From an uncultured Porphyromonadaceae bacterium (GTDB lineage: Bacteria > Bacteroidota > Bacteroidia > Bacteroidales > Muribaculaceae): a stretch of DNA of 44,554 bases. Location of the stretch: contig UQGP01000019.1 of assembly GCA_900540625.1 (NCBI GenBank), forward strand, positions 1 through 44,554. Reading direction: 5' to 3'. Shown here one piece after another: positions 8,170 through 16,502 of the stretch. Each line of letters starts with the position of its first letter. Within the stretch, counting starts at the first letter, position 1. A model generated the notes under the pieces. The model had not been told where the DNA came from. It searched no databases and was given only the letters and a program-made list of their open reading frames with translations. The position numbers and the translations under genes were made by a program.

Positions 8170-9111
8170 TTATTTAATCTTGAATGACGAAATCATATGC
8201 TCAATAAGAGTATGGTTCTTGTTAACAGATTCAATATTCGTGCCGAACTTCACATTGTAAAGCGTGTTGCCCTTCTTAAAAGTATACGAGATCTCTTTCA
8301 CTGATTGGCCTCCATACGAATACTCACAAGACAGCTTATAAGCTCTTTGGCCATTTAAAGTTATCGGTGACGCTGTGTTTATGGTTGCATTTATGGCTCT
8401 CATGTTTTCCGTCATATCTTCACATATTTTGGAAAAGCTGTAATCTGTGTCAAAGCAACTGATAGCACAACCAAATTTACCGGAGCTTTCTCCAATGTAT
8501 GCATCTATCATTTCATCAACATTGTGAACTACAGTCCATGCATTAGGATATTCAATAGAATACTGGCTTGTGCTTAGGCTTTTATACTGGTTTGCTCTCT
8601 GCTTGTTGTTTGTGACTGTGTTGGACTCTTCAATAGATGGCTCTCTAATGCTTATGGATTGACAGATGTGGTTGGATATTTTGGTGAGTTCAGCTTTACT
8701 AACTTTATCAGAAGAAATTTTTACAACGAACTTCGTTCTTCCGACAATCTTAGTTTGATAGATTTCATGTGCGCACCACATATTATTGCCGCGAGTGATT
8801 TTATAAACCAGGATTGAGTCGCCAGCGGTTTCGTCTATCGAATAATCGAATGACTGGCCAGCCTTATCATTGGTAAGGTCTTCAAGATTGACATAAGTGG
8901 GGATTGTATCAATCGAAAGCGTGACGTTCTCACTCGAAGACGTAAACGCCAACATGCAATTTATTGAGTTATGCAAAGAATATTGGCTAGGTATCTCTAC
9001 TTCGTAAGTCTTGTTGTGGCTCGTATATGTTTTATAACTAACGTGTTTGCCACAAGACACACAAGACAGTATTAGTGTACAAATTGCTGTAAAATAGATT
9101 GTTGTTTTCAT
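8170..9111 (-). CDS. predicted lipoprotein, unknown function
   Basis: 313 aa. The N-terminus (MKTTIYFTAICTLILSCVSCG) contains a lipobox-like ILSC, so lipid attachment is likely. The mature part seems to hold two similar halves, each starting with a Tyr/Ser-rich strand (KTYEVEIPSQYSLHNS and YSIEYPNAWTVV) and including VSKAELTKISNHICQSISIR, similar in style to PsbP/DcrB-like domains. That resemblance is inference. The start overlaps the J-domain gene stop by 4 bp (ATGA), so the two are translationally coupled. Confidence 0.72.
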   Translation of the reverse strand: MKTTIYFTAICTLILSCVSCGKHVSYKTYTSHNKTYEVEIPSQYSLHNSINCMLAFTSSSENVTLSIDTIPTYVNLEDLTNDKAGQSFDYSIDETAGDSILVYKITRGNNMWCAHEIYQTKIVGRTKFVVKISSDKVSKAELTKISNHICQSISIREPSIEESNTVTNNKQRANQYKSLSTSQYSIEYPNAWTVVHNVDEMIDAYIGESSGKFGCAISCFDTDYSFSKICEDMTENMRAINATINTASPITLNGQRAYKLSCEYSYGGQSVKEISYTFKKGNTLYNVKFGTNIESVNKNHTLIEHMISSFKIK

Positions 9112-9614
9112 GAACAGGTTCTTATTAATAGGAAAATTATAGATGCTATAATAGCCCCGATGATTTGAAACTTCATTTCACCCCAGGCACCGTTTGCTGC
9201 CAGTTTGGTGTCCTTCTTTAATGAATCAAGGAACTCTTGAACGATTTGTTTTGCATAAGCGTTTGCATCTTTGATATCATCATATACCTGCTCATCGTGT
9301 ATATTATAATCATCAGACTCCGAGGGCATACTCGTTGAGAAATTCTCGGCGTTCTTATCCTTTCTGTATTTATTCGCCGCCTCTTTTTTACGAAAAGAGA
9401 TGAACGCTATGTATTCCGTGTTATAACGAGCACGCTTATCGCCGTCTTTTAAAATGCAGTACGCTTCGTTAATATCCACCATTATTGCCTCAGCGTTTGA
9501 ACAATGGTTCTTATCGGGGTGATATCTAAGGGACATTTCCCGATAAGCCTTTTTTATCTCCGCGTCAGAGCAATTAGGTGATACCCCAAGGATTCTATAG
9601 TAATCCTTGAACAT
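9108..9614 (-). CDS. J-domain protein with C-terminal membrane anchor
   Basis: 168 aa. Residues 4-65 form a complete J domain: DYYRILGVSPNCSDAEIKKA, YREMSLRYHPDKN with the HPD triad at 32-34, then INEAYCILKDGDKRARYNTE. There is no Gly/Phe region or zinc finger, so it is not a canonical DnaJ. A charged linker leads to a C-terminal transmembrane helix (FQIIGAIIASIIFLLI). It would recruit and stimulate DnaK at the inner membrane. It is coupled to a two-TM protein upstream (1-bp overlap) and a lipoprotein downstream (ATGA). Confidence 0.88.
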   Translation of the reverse strand: MFKDYYRILGVSPNCSDAEIKKAYREMSLRYHPDKNHCSNAEAIMVDINEAYCILKDGDKRARYNTEYIAFISFRKKEAANKYRKDKNAENFSTSMPSESDDYNIHDEQVYDDIKDANAYAKQIVQEFLDSLKKDTKLAANGAWGEMKFQIIGAIIASIIFLLIRTCS

Positions 9615-9835
9615 TATTTCTGAAGAACCGATGTATTGTCATTATTGTTTTCGTCATCCTCTTTATTTTTCCATATTGCACGAAGGCCGCCAATAAGACC
9701 GGCAACAAGGATTAGGCCAAATACGCCTGTGGTGCGACCTCCATTATCGTGGCTCACGCCGGCTACCACCGAGAATAGAAGAATAAAAACTAATACCAAA
9801 ACTATGGTAACGACAGTCTTGCTTGCTTTGCTCAT
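9614..9835 (-). CDS. small two-TM membrane protein
   Basis: 73 aa. Two hydrophobic helices (about 7-26 and 38-53) separated by a short loop (SHDNGGRTTG) are followed by an acidic Asn-rich tail (NKEDDENNNDNTS). No family recognised. It is the first gene of the operon with the J-domain protein, overlapping it by one base (TAATG). Its 5' leader contains the long pseudoknot-like element at 9890-10032, suggesting control at the RNA level. Confidence 0.7.
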   Translation of the reverse strand: MSKASKTVVTIVLVLVFILLFSVVAGVSHDNGGRTTGVFGLILVAGLIGGLRAIWKNKEDDENNNDNTSVLQK

Positions 9836-9889
9836 ATTGCATTTTCTTTTTGGGCTTCAGTCCGATTAGCCTGTTTATGACAAAAGAAA

Positions 9890-10032
9890 CGTGGACTGAC
9901 ATTGCCACGTCTATTGAGATGGTCGTAGGAAAAACCAATGATGAAGATGAGGGAAAACGCAGTCCACGCTATAGCGTGAGAACCGCTTTGTTATCCTCTC
10001 ATCATTGCGAAAATTTCCTACGTTTTCTCAAT
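9890..10032 (-). ncRNA. structured leader RNA, pseudoknot topology (element 1)
   Basis: Read on the minus strand, four segments interleave: B (10032-9995), A (9968-9960, CGTGGACTG), B' (9952-9913) and A' (9898-9890, CAGTCCACG). B pairs with B' over about 30 bp, with an A-rich/ACCA internal loop after the first 7 bp (ATTGAGA/TCTCAAT). A pairs with A' over 9 bp. The two stems cross, so they form a pseudoknot if both fold. A TAACTTTGCGCTGT promoter lies 66 bp upstream and the 73-aa membrane protein starts 55 bp downstream. The same order of elements recurs at 17403-17533. No known RNA family recognised; whether it is cis-regulatory or an independent RNA is open. Confidence 0.6.
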
Positions 10033-10097
10033 AAGAGATAAGCAAAACGCTTCTTGTTGTTTAATCAATATGTCTGCGCAGCAATTACTGCACAGCG

Positions 10098-10128
10098 CAA
10101 AGTTAAGGTAAAAATTCGGTTTAGGCAA
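10098..10128 (-). promoter_or_regulatory. promoter of leader RNA 1 and the J-domain operon
   Basis: On the minus strand, TTG (10126-10128), a 20-bp spacer, then TAACTTTG (10098-10105). The following GCGCTGTG matches the sequence after the promoter of the second structured RNA at 17348. Confidence 0.7.
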
Positions 10129-10219
10129 ACTAAAATTCAGGAAGCCTTATTAATCAAGTAATTATCGTGGAAATCGGTAAATTGCTCTTTGTGGTTTGTT
10201 TTCGCCTTTCCCGCATTTC

Positions 10220-11254
10220 TTAGAAATAGGTCTTGACAGCAAAAAGGAATTGGTCAATAAAGATACGTTTGAAGGCGGCGATGTTGTTCTGCTCGTAGAA
10301 CATTAGCATCGCTTTTTTATAATCTATAGAATCTACCGTTCGGAAGGATATCGGGCAGTAGCCGTTGGCAATTAGTATGCCGTTGCTTACGATACGGGCT
10401 GTCCGTTTGTTGCCGTCTGTAAATGCTTGAATGTAACTCAAGAGGACCAAAGCAAGTAATGCTTTGTCAAAGACAACGGATTTGCTATTGATTAGGCGAA
10501 CACTATCCTCCAATGCTTCTCTTATCTGAAACTCATTGTCGAGCGGCCGGTAATTGGTGCCGGTGATGCCGACCCTTCGATGCCGAATATTCCGTTCCAC
10601 TCCCAATTCTTTTGTGAGAATTGAATGGATATCTTCAATTCGGTTTACCTTAAGGGGTTGCAAATAGTCGGGCGCATCGAGAATAAAATCAAGTGCATCT
10701 TTGTGATTCAGCAACATAATTGCCTCATCCTTAGTTTTGCCGCTTGCTGTCTCTTTTTCTCTAAGAAGCCTCTCTGTCTCCAATAGTGAGTATGTATTCC
10801 CTTCTATCTGCGATGATTTCCAGGAAAGGTCTATGCCGAGCCGTTCCATCTCCTTACGATATTCGGTGTCATTCATCTCAGACAAATGTTGCCTGAATTG
10901 TTCCTGAGCACTGTTTAATATGTTGAGTTCTTCGGGGGCGAAAAGCTCCACCTTCGGCAGTATATCATTAATTAATTCAAAGTTGAAGCCCTCCTGAACC
11001 TCACGTTCGTCAACATCCTTATCGAAATAGGTGTCAAGATTTAGATCCATTGTTACATGTGCCTGAGGAGTGAGACGGTATTTGGTGGCACGGCCTTTCC
11101 CTGTCACAAGCACCATGCCATCTTTTACAGCTTTGGAGAGCACCCGCTTTATGGTAGCGTCGCTCATTTCAAGGCTCATACCGGCCTTTATTTCAGCCTT
11201 TGCACTATCAGGGTGATAGTGTAGATATTGGAGCATTTCTACTTCCGGAGTCAT
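10220..11254 (-). CDS. Fic family protein with Gln in place of the catalytic His
   Basis: 344 aa from the ATG at 11254; a longer TTG-started frame (to 11278) would run into operator-like repeats. Residues 1-65 form a winged helix-turn-helix. An inhibitory-helix motif SSQIEGN (148-153 region) precedes the Fic core. The canonical HPFxDGNxR reads IQAFTDGNKRTAR (275-287): D, G, N and both R are kept, but the catalytic His is Q276. Fic enzymes usually transfer AMP from ATP to a target hydroxyl and need that His, so activity is likely reduced or altered. The DNA-binding head and upstream palindromes suggest autoregulation. No separate antitoxin gene is adjacent. Confidence 0.88.
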   Translation of the reverse strand: MTPEVEMLQYLHYHPDSAKAEIKAGMSLEMSDATIKRVLSKAVKDGMVLVTGKGRATKYRLTPQAHVTMDLNLDTYFDKDVDEREVQEGFNFELINDILPKVELFAPEELNILNSAQEQFRQHLSEMNDTEYRKEMERLGIDLSWKSSQIEGNTYSLLETERLLREKETASGKTKDEAIMLLNHKDALDFILDAPDYLQPLKVNRIEDIHSILTKELGVERNIRHRRVGITGTNYRPLDNEFQIREALEDSVRLINSKSVVFDKALLALVLLSYIQAFTDGNKRTARIVSNGILIANGYCPISFRTVDSIDYKKAMLMFYEQNNIAAFKRIFIDQFLFAVKTYF

Positions 11255-11270
11255 AATCGTTTTGGTTTTT

Positions 11271-11350
11271 CGGCTCAAATTTAGTGAAAATAAATGGTTT
11301 TACGGCTCATTTTGAGCCGTAAAATGGCTTATTCGGCCCGGATTTGAGCC
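11271..11350. promoter_or_regulatory. palindromic operator array upstream of the fic gene
   Basis: A perfect 12-bp-arm dyad lies at 11298-11309 and 11313-11324 (TTTTACGGCTCA and its complement, 3-bp spacer). It is flanked by inverted half-sites GGCTCAAAT (11272-11280) and ATTTGAGCC (11342-11350). All share GGCTCA/TGAGCC. The position just upstream of an HTH-containing Fic protein suggests autoregulatory binding sites. Confidence 0.6.
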
Positions 11351-11653
11351 GATTCGACGACTTTACCTATTATATCAGACGGAAATTGGGGATATCCTGC
11401 GGACCCTATTACTCAAGGATTCCGTGGCCGTCTCTTCCCTTCTCCCTATGTATGTCGTTAAGGATTTTACCGTGATATGGGCTTTTATGCCAAAATTGGC
11501 GTGTAAATCAAATAGATATTAACAACGCCAAGCTACTCGACCAAGTGTCTGACCGGCGCAGTAACGCCCGATGTCAGCGCAAAGGTGCTCATAAAATTGA
11601 ATCTGGCGTCGCAATTTCTGAGCCCAAAACATCAATCTCACGTCGTAAATTAC

Positions 11654-11661
11654 TACCTTTG
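11654..11661 (+). promoter_or_regulatory. -7 box of the 469-aa gene
   Basis: TACCTTTG fits TAnnTTTG, 57 bp upstream of the ATG at 11719. No convincing -33 TTG. The rest of 11355-11718 holds no gene I can support. Confidence 0.45.
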
Positions 11662-11718
11662 TGGAGCTTTGCCATATAAGGCATCCAATAGACCCAACCG
11701 ACTTCACCACCCTACGGT

Positions 11719-13128
11719 ATGAACAAAAAACAAGACAAAAATACGCTCATCGAAAAAGTATTGGACTCGTTGAATAAGGACCAACTATCTGCCTACATTC
11801 GAGAGGAGTGTCTACGCGACGAAAGCTTTTGCGACCGCTTTCTCGCATTAGGCGCAGGCAAGGCGTATGCGCCCCGTCCGGAGATGTATTCAATGCGCAT
11901 AGACAACATTATCGAAGACTATATGGGACGATACGGATATGTAGAATGTCGTGACACCTTTGACCTCAATCAGGATATATCAAGCATCCTTGAAGAGGCG
12001 AACTTCGCTATCGAAAAAGGCAACTACAACGTTGCTTTGGCTATATTGATCGGCACATCAAACTCTGCCGAGGAAATCATCAACTGCGGCGATGACAGCG
12101 CTGGCGAACTTGGTGCAATCATAGATGAATGTTTCGAATTTTGGACTCAATTTGCATTACAACCTCTATCCGACAATCTCGCTGATACCGCCTATAAATA
12201 CGTCATGAAGAAATTCAAGGCGAAGTACCTTGAAGGATTTGACTGGTGGTGGAATTGGCTTAGCCTGGCCGTAAAATTTGCCACGACGGACAAGAAACGT
12301 TCGGCAGTACTTGACGAGCTGAACAAATTCAAGAAACCTGAGAACGACAACGACTGGAGTGCAAAACGGAATTACGATAGTTCGCGCAAGTTACGTATGG
12401 AGTTGATAGCCGCCGGCGGGTCCAAGGAGGAGTTGCGGAAATATCTGTATGACAACCTTGACAATGTCGACGTCTGTCTAAAGCTCTTGCAAATGACGTG
12501 GGATGAAGGCAATCTTGACGAATGCCTGCGTATTGCGCAAAAAGGCGAAAGCCTCTGTCCTCGCAGTCTGCACTTATTGAGGCAGTGGCAGCTCAAAGTC
12601 TATATGGAATTGGGCGAGACATCCAATATCATTTGCCTTGCGCGCAAATTCTTTATGGAAGAAACACGTGGAGGCTTGTTCGACAATGTTCTTGACTGTT
12701 CAAATGAGGCTATGTATTCGTTGATGAAATCCAATGTACCCAAGCCTGAATGGACCGAATGGGTGGAAGCGCTCGCTGCCGATCCCAAGATTTCAAGTTC
12801 TACGCTGCTGTACCTTTTCAGAAAGGAAAAAATGTGGGACAAGTACATTCAATATTTGTCTAAACACGCATCCTTATGGCTTTTGGAAAATGCGCCGGTA
12901 CAGGTGCGCAAGCTCTACAAAGACGAATTTGTACAACTATACGCCAAATGCGTTGAGGATCATTTCAGGTATGCATCGGACCGAAAAGGATATCGCGAAG
13001 GAGCCGGAATGCTTGTGAAACTCATCAAATACGGAGGTAAGGATGAGGCGTCGATAATAATCGAAAAGCAGAAAAGCCGCACACCACGACGACCCGCGCT
13101 CATCGAAGAATTGTCAAAAATAGGATAG
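11719..13128 (+). CDS. helical-repeat protein resembling the C-terminus of SWIM zinc-finger proteins
   Basis: 469 aa, soluble, almost entirely helical. The C-terminal part (VEDHFRYASDRKGYREGAGM, LVKLIKYGGKDEASIIIEKQ, then RRPALIEEL) matches the helical tail seen after SWIM zinc fingers and in DUF6880-like proteins. Internal TPR/HEAT-like segments are visible (LDECLRIAQKGESLCPRSLH). The SWIM CxCx(n)CxH zinc finger itself is absent. The N-terminus (LIEKVLDSLNKDQLSAYIRE) also fits that group. Such proteins are presumed scaffolds; the partner is unknown. It stands alone, and no truncation is evident. Confidence 0.75.
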   Translation: MNKKQDKNTLIEKVLDSLNKDQLSAYIREECLRDESFCDRFLALGAGKAYAPRPEMYSMRIDNIIEDYMGRYGYVECRDTFDLNQDISSILEEANFAIEKGNYNVALAILIGTSNSAEEIINCGDDSAGELGAIIDECFEFWTQFALQPLSDNLADTAYKYVMKKFKAKYLEGFDWWWNWLSLAVKFATTDKKRSAVLDELNKFKKPENDNDWSAKRNYDSSRKLRMELIAAGGSKEELRKYLYDNLDNVDVCLKLLQMTWDEGNLDECLRIAQKGESLCPRSLHLLRQWQLKVYMELGETSNIICLARKFFMEETRGGLFDNVLDCSNEAMYSLMKSNVPKPEWTEWVEALAADPKISSSTLLYLFRKEKMWDKYIQYLSKHASLWLLENAPVQVRKLYKDEFVQLYAKCVEDHFRYASDRKGYREGAGMLVKLIKYGGKDEASIIIEKQKSRTPRRPALIEELSKIG

Positions 13129-13179
13129 ACCGTATAGGGCGCGCTTCATAATAATGGGCCTCTTTAAATTGAAGTCTCA

Positions 13180-13291
13180 GTAGGGGCGCAATATATTGCG
13201 TCCGCAACGGCCGTGGGGTAATGCCGTATAATACGCTTGATTTCATTATATTACCGTTATGCTGCGCGGGCGCTATGTATAGCGCCCCTAC
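13180..13291. repeat. inverted pair of REP-like GC palindromes
   Basis: Two related dyad units face each other. One begins GTAGGGGCGCAATATATTGC at 13180 and ends at 13205; the other ends TATAGCGCCCCTAC at 13291 and starts at 13264. Each unit is itself palindromic and both share GTAGGGGCGC at the outer end. This resembles the paired REP (BIME) elements scattered in intergenic DNA. The rest of 13129-13822 contains only weak ORFs that start inside or next to the repeat and are not supported. Confidence 0.6.
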
Positions 13292-13822
13292 AAGGCTGCA
13301 TTTTAACACGCCACAGGGTCGGCATTATGACACGCTATACGGTATACGTTCAAGTGTATCGGGATTGTATTGAGCGGGGGATAGGAAGCGGGAGAATAGC
13401 AATGGAAAATGATGCGGGAGGGTCCGAAAAAAACGACAAACGGTTTTTAGAACAATATCGCACTTTAACGATTCCTTTCATAGATAATTCTGAGAAATTG
13501 ATTAACTTTACAACGGCATTATTGCACTTGTGATTCTGCTTAATCCGAGAACAATAAGGCTGCTTTTTTGCGGCTTCATTTGACGCTTTTGTTCTGACAT
13601 TGTGAAACGTAGGAGCTTTCAAACCGGTTCAGGCAAGGGCAACGGTGAGCGTTCTGTGACGTGTCGGTGCATATATATTATGCCCGAACCATATCAGCGC
13701 ACAGCGTGAGACCTTCCGTTGTTAGGTCCAACCGGCAATGTTTCTTACGACCGCACAATTGGAACGAGCAATAAGCGGCGGCTACACGTTTTTTTATAAA
13801 GGTATATCATACATACAAAGCA

Positions 13823-14839
13823 ATGGATTCAAATCCGTTTATCATATTACTCTTAGGCATGTGCATCATGTTTTTCGGCATGATGACATGGTTGTTTTGG
13901 CGAAAAGGAGACCAACAGGGAAAAATCATCTCCGTTCTTATGTGCGTCGTCGCTACATGTTATGCAAAAGATTTCATAACGATTTTGCTTTTGGACGAGA
14001 AACTGCATTTGCAATGGACTTTTTTCATGGCGACTGACATGTTGGCAATCCCTTTATATACTTGTGTCCTTAGAGAACTCATCAAACCCGGTACGGCTTC
14101 AGTGAGGCAACTGGTTCTCAATGAAATACCTTTCTTGATTTTACCGATTCTTTTATTAGCCACAGGCCATTATGTTTTTTTCTGGATAAACATTGGATGG
14201 GGCACTTTGTTTGGGTGCTACTATATGATATGGGGGTTGGTAATGATTCCTCGGTATGACGCAAGTTTACGAGAACGCTTTTCCTATACTGAAAATATCA
14301 ATCTTGGATGGCTCAGGGTGATACTTTGGACGTTTGTCGTGCTGCTTTGCCTGTGGATGTTGGATTATCTGGTATTTGGTGTTGAGATAGAGTGCATCTA
14401 TATGGTGCTTCATCTGATAATCTGGATGTTTGTCTGCTTTCTCCTTTATCGACACAAGTCGGTAATTGGCGAATTAGTAGATGATGCTCAACCCATAGCG
14501 GACATTCTGCCTGACCAAACATTAGATGCTCGCATTACGGATTTGTTTTATAAGAAAAAGGCATATCTCAATCCTCGGTTAAAGCTTTCTGACGTTGCGC
14601 GAGATGTAGGCACTAATAGAACCTATGTTAGTAATTATTTCAACCAAACGCTCAATGTCACTTTCTATGATTACGTCAATAAACTTCGCATTGAGCATGC
14701 TTGTCAGTTATTGAAAACCTCCTCTGATTCTCTAAATATTATCGCTGAAGAATCCGGTTTTAGTTCTCGTTCAACTTTTCATCGAGTCTTTTTTCAATTA
14801 AAAGGACTGACGCCGGCTCAGTTCAGACAAGAACAATAA
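13823..14839 (+). CDS. membrane-embedded AraC-family transcriptional regulator
   Basis: 338 aa. The N-terminal 220 residues contain about six or seven transmembrane helices (for example FIILLLGMCIMFFGMMTWLF, IPFLILPILLLATGHYVFFW and VILWTFVVLLCLWMLDYLVF). Residues about 240-336 form an AraC/XylS DNA-binding domain with two HTH units: LKLSDVARDVGTNRTYVSNY and then LNIIAEESGFSSRSTFHRVF with LTPAQFRQ. Such fusions are thought to sense envelope or small-molecule signals and act on DNA from the membrane. The target and signal are unknown. No operon partner lies downstream; a hairpin follows at 14882. Confidence 0.9.
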   Translation: MDSNPFIILLLGMCIMFFGMMTWLFWRKGDQQGKIISVLMCVVATCYAKDFITILLLDEKLHLQWTFFMATDMLAIPLYTCVLRELIKPGTASVRQLVLNEIPFLILPILLLATGHYVFFWINIGWGTLFGCYYMIWGLVMIPRYDASLRERFSYTENINLGWLRVILWTFVVLLCLWMLDYLVFGVEIECIYMVLHLIIWMFVCFLLYRHKSVIGELVDDAQPIADILPDQTLDARITDLFYKKKAYLNPRLKLSDVARDVGTNRTYVSNYFNQTLNVTFYDYVNKLRIEHACQLLKTSSDSLNIIAEESGFSSRSTFHRVFFQLKGLTPAQFRQEQ

Positions 14840-14881
14840 ACTTATAGATATTAGGGCTTTGTATCTTTTAGGACAAAGAAT

Positions 14882-14918
14882 TTTACGCATTGAGACATGT
14901 CAGGTCTTAATGCGTAAA
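14882..14918. terminator. stem-loop after the araC-type gene
   Basis: TTTACGCATTGAGAC and GTCTTAATGCGTAAA arms form a stem of about 14 bp with one mismatch. No T-run follows on the plus strand, so termination is only likely. 14919-15149 contains nothing else supported. Confidence 0.4.
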
Positions 14919-15149
14919 CAAGATTATTCCGTTTAGGACTGACACCGAATGGGCAGTATTTAATTTTGCTCCCAAAACCCGGTCATAAACAGATTCCTTT
15001 CACCTCTTTTCTACGGAACGAAGAATTGCAGAAAGAAAAGGCTAATAATTAAACACCATAAAAAATAGGTGAGTTTATATGTCATTACCCCGAACAGAGT
15101 GGCGCAACAATAAAAACACTCAAACGAGCGTTATAATCATACAAAGTTA

Positions 15150-15194
15150 AAAAGATAAAGCCACCGTCATAGTGCCAAACTGACGGTGACTTTG
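15150..15194 (-). terminator. terminator of the HNH-like gene
   Basis: On the minus strand, CAAAGTCACCGTCA pairs with TGACGGTGGCTTT and is followed by ATCTTTTT. It lies about 56 bp downstream of the stop codon at 15250, as expected for intrinsic termination. Confidence 0.65.
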
Positions 15195-15249
15195 ATTAGA
15201 CTCTTGACCTTGCTGCAACAAGGTTGGAGTAAGAACGAGCCACGACTAA

Positions 15250-15609
15250 TTAAGGTGCGGGTACTAAAAGGTTTTCGTCAACAAAGAAGTAATCAGTTCT
15301 ATGGTTACAACCACTGCACAAAGGGATTATGTACATTGTGTTCGTGTTGTCGAAAACCTTTTGTACATGGCATCCGTCTAAATCAGCTCTGTAACAAGCC
15401 TTTTTACAATCTCCAGCAGGGCATTCGTTCTTTGTGAAGATATTTAATCTACTACCGCTTTTCCCTTCCCAGTATTCAATCCATGTTTTGTATGGATACG
15501 GAGGTTGTAAATCAGCTGTGTCAGGAGCATTCTTGACTAAAACACTCATATACAAAATTGTAAAATTAAAAAGTCTTTCGTCCTTTTTTTCGGAGAGGTA
15601 CTCCGCCAT
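15250..15609 (-). CDS. small HNH/treble-clef-like zinc-binding protein
   Basis: 119 aa. The C-terminal half carries ECPAGDCKKACYRADLDGCH, VQKV, then MYIIPLCSGCNHRTDYFFVD. The order of Cys-x4-Cys, GxHVxKV, IPLCxxCNxR resembles the core of HNH-type treble-clef folds, where GAHVxxV is common; here the Ala/His context is GCHV and the last His-Asn is CysAsn. It may be a nuclease-like or purely zinc-structural protein. The N-terminus lacks a signal peptide. It is monocistronic on the minus strand, with a TAACTTTG-like box about 190 bp upstream and a terminator downstream. Confidence 0.65.
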   Translation of the reverse strand: MAEYLSEKKDERLFNFTILYMSVLVKNAPDTADLQPPYPYKTWIEYWEGKSGSRLNIFTKNECPAGDCKKACYRADLDGCHVQKVFDNTNTMYIIPLCSGCNHRTDYFFVDENLLVPAP

Positions 15610-15852
15610 CTTAATTGCAGGAAGATTGGTTGAAAACTGCCGTTATATCCACAAAAGACTTTAAGCATAACGGAATGCCGATGGCACTATAAATCGTATT
15701 GCAATTTTCATGCCAATGTTAGTGTTGTCACGTTTAATGTCATTAACATGCTAAAACATTATTTAAGGTCTGACAAATTGACATATATAATATCAAATAA
15801 TTTCAAAGTTATCGTATTTATAGGATAAGTAACAGCTATGACCGCAGCAGAT

Positions 15853-15984
15853 TTATCCTTTGATAATGGGCTTTTGCTCTATGCGCCATACGATATTTCC
15901 GCGTTCATCGGTGGCGCGATAGAGTTGCCCTAATTTAACTTGAATCATTTTGGCTTTTATAAGCCGTTTTACTTCTTCGTCCAT
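15853..15984 (-). CDS. small ORF, 43 aa, hypothetical
   Basis: Encodes MDEEVKRLIKAKMIQVKLGQ then LYRATDERGNIVWRIEQKPIIKG. The composition looks protein-like: an amphipathic N-terminus and a GQLYRxTDxxGxxVWRI strand-turn. No recognised family. It sits alone in an otherwise empty AT-rich gap. 15610-15852 holds no other gene apart from a possible minus-strand leader. Confidence 0.35.
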   Translation of the reverse strand: MDEEVKRLIKAKMIQVKLGQLYRATDERGNIVWRIEQKPIIKG

Positions 15985-16089
15985 TATTGGATTTGGTCTG
16001 CTCGGTCATAGCAATTACCTTTTTCTACCTTATAACAGTCAAGCATAAGTTTTCTGCTTAAAAACGGCATTTTAACAAAGAATTAACTA

Positions 16090-16500
16090 ATGAACGAGTC
16101 AAGCATAACAATCCGTTGGGATAAGAACCCCGATGGCAGTACCGACATATCGGTCAACGGTGCGGAATACGGGCAGATGCTATTCCGAGAGGCATTTCTA
16201 TCGGTAGATAGACTTCCGATGGTACACGATATTAGCGAAACGAATACGAGTGGCGAGAGTGCTGGAAATTCTGCTACCGCATCACTTCTTCGTAGCCTAA
16301 TAGAGATTATCAGAAAGAGCGATAAGACAAGTGGTCATATCATAACCGAGCAGGAACGCAATTCAAAATTTCCGCTTACGGATTTGATAACAATTCGTAA
16401 GTTTGCCCAAATAGCGGGCATAACGATTGATGAGCGGAAATTCCGCAATCGGAGAGAGTTTCAAATGTATTTTCGGGACTTGATGAAAGAGGAGGATTGA
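16090..16500 (+). CDS. hypothetical protein, accessory island
   Basis: 136 aa, no signal peptide. The N-terminus is beta-like (SITIRWDKNPDGSTDISVNG) and the C-terminus is basic and helical (IAGITIDERKFRNRREFQMY ending FRDLMKEED). No family recognised. It is followed 2 bp later by the 89-aa gene, so the two probably form an operon. A degraded copy of its C-terminus lies downstream at 16843-16935. Confidence 0.65.
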   Translation: MNESSITIRWDKNPDGSTDISVNGAEYGQMLFREAFLSVDRLPMVHDISETNTSGESAGNSATASLLRSLIEIIRKSDKTSGHIITEQERNSKFPLTDLITIRKFAQIAGITIDERKFRNRREFQMYFRDLMKEED

Positions 16501-16502
16501 TA

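Noticed and set aside
9890..10032. Type III toxin-antitoxin RNA, retron ncRNA or IS110-type bridge RNA as explanation for the structured element
   Set aside because: No tandem 36-nt-type repeats, no ToxN-like gene, no reverse transcriptase and no IS110 transposase nearby; the crossed-stem order does not fit a retron.
13237..13622. 98-aa plus and 90-aa minus ORFs
   Set aside because: Start inside or next to REP-like palindromes; composition not protein-like.
15186..15437. 83-aa plus-strand ORF
   Set aside because: Antisense to the HNH-like gene and begins within its terminator.
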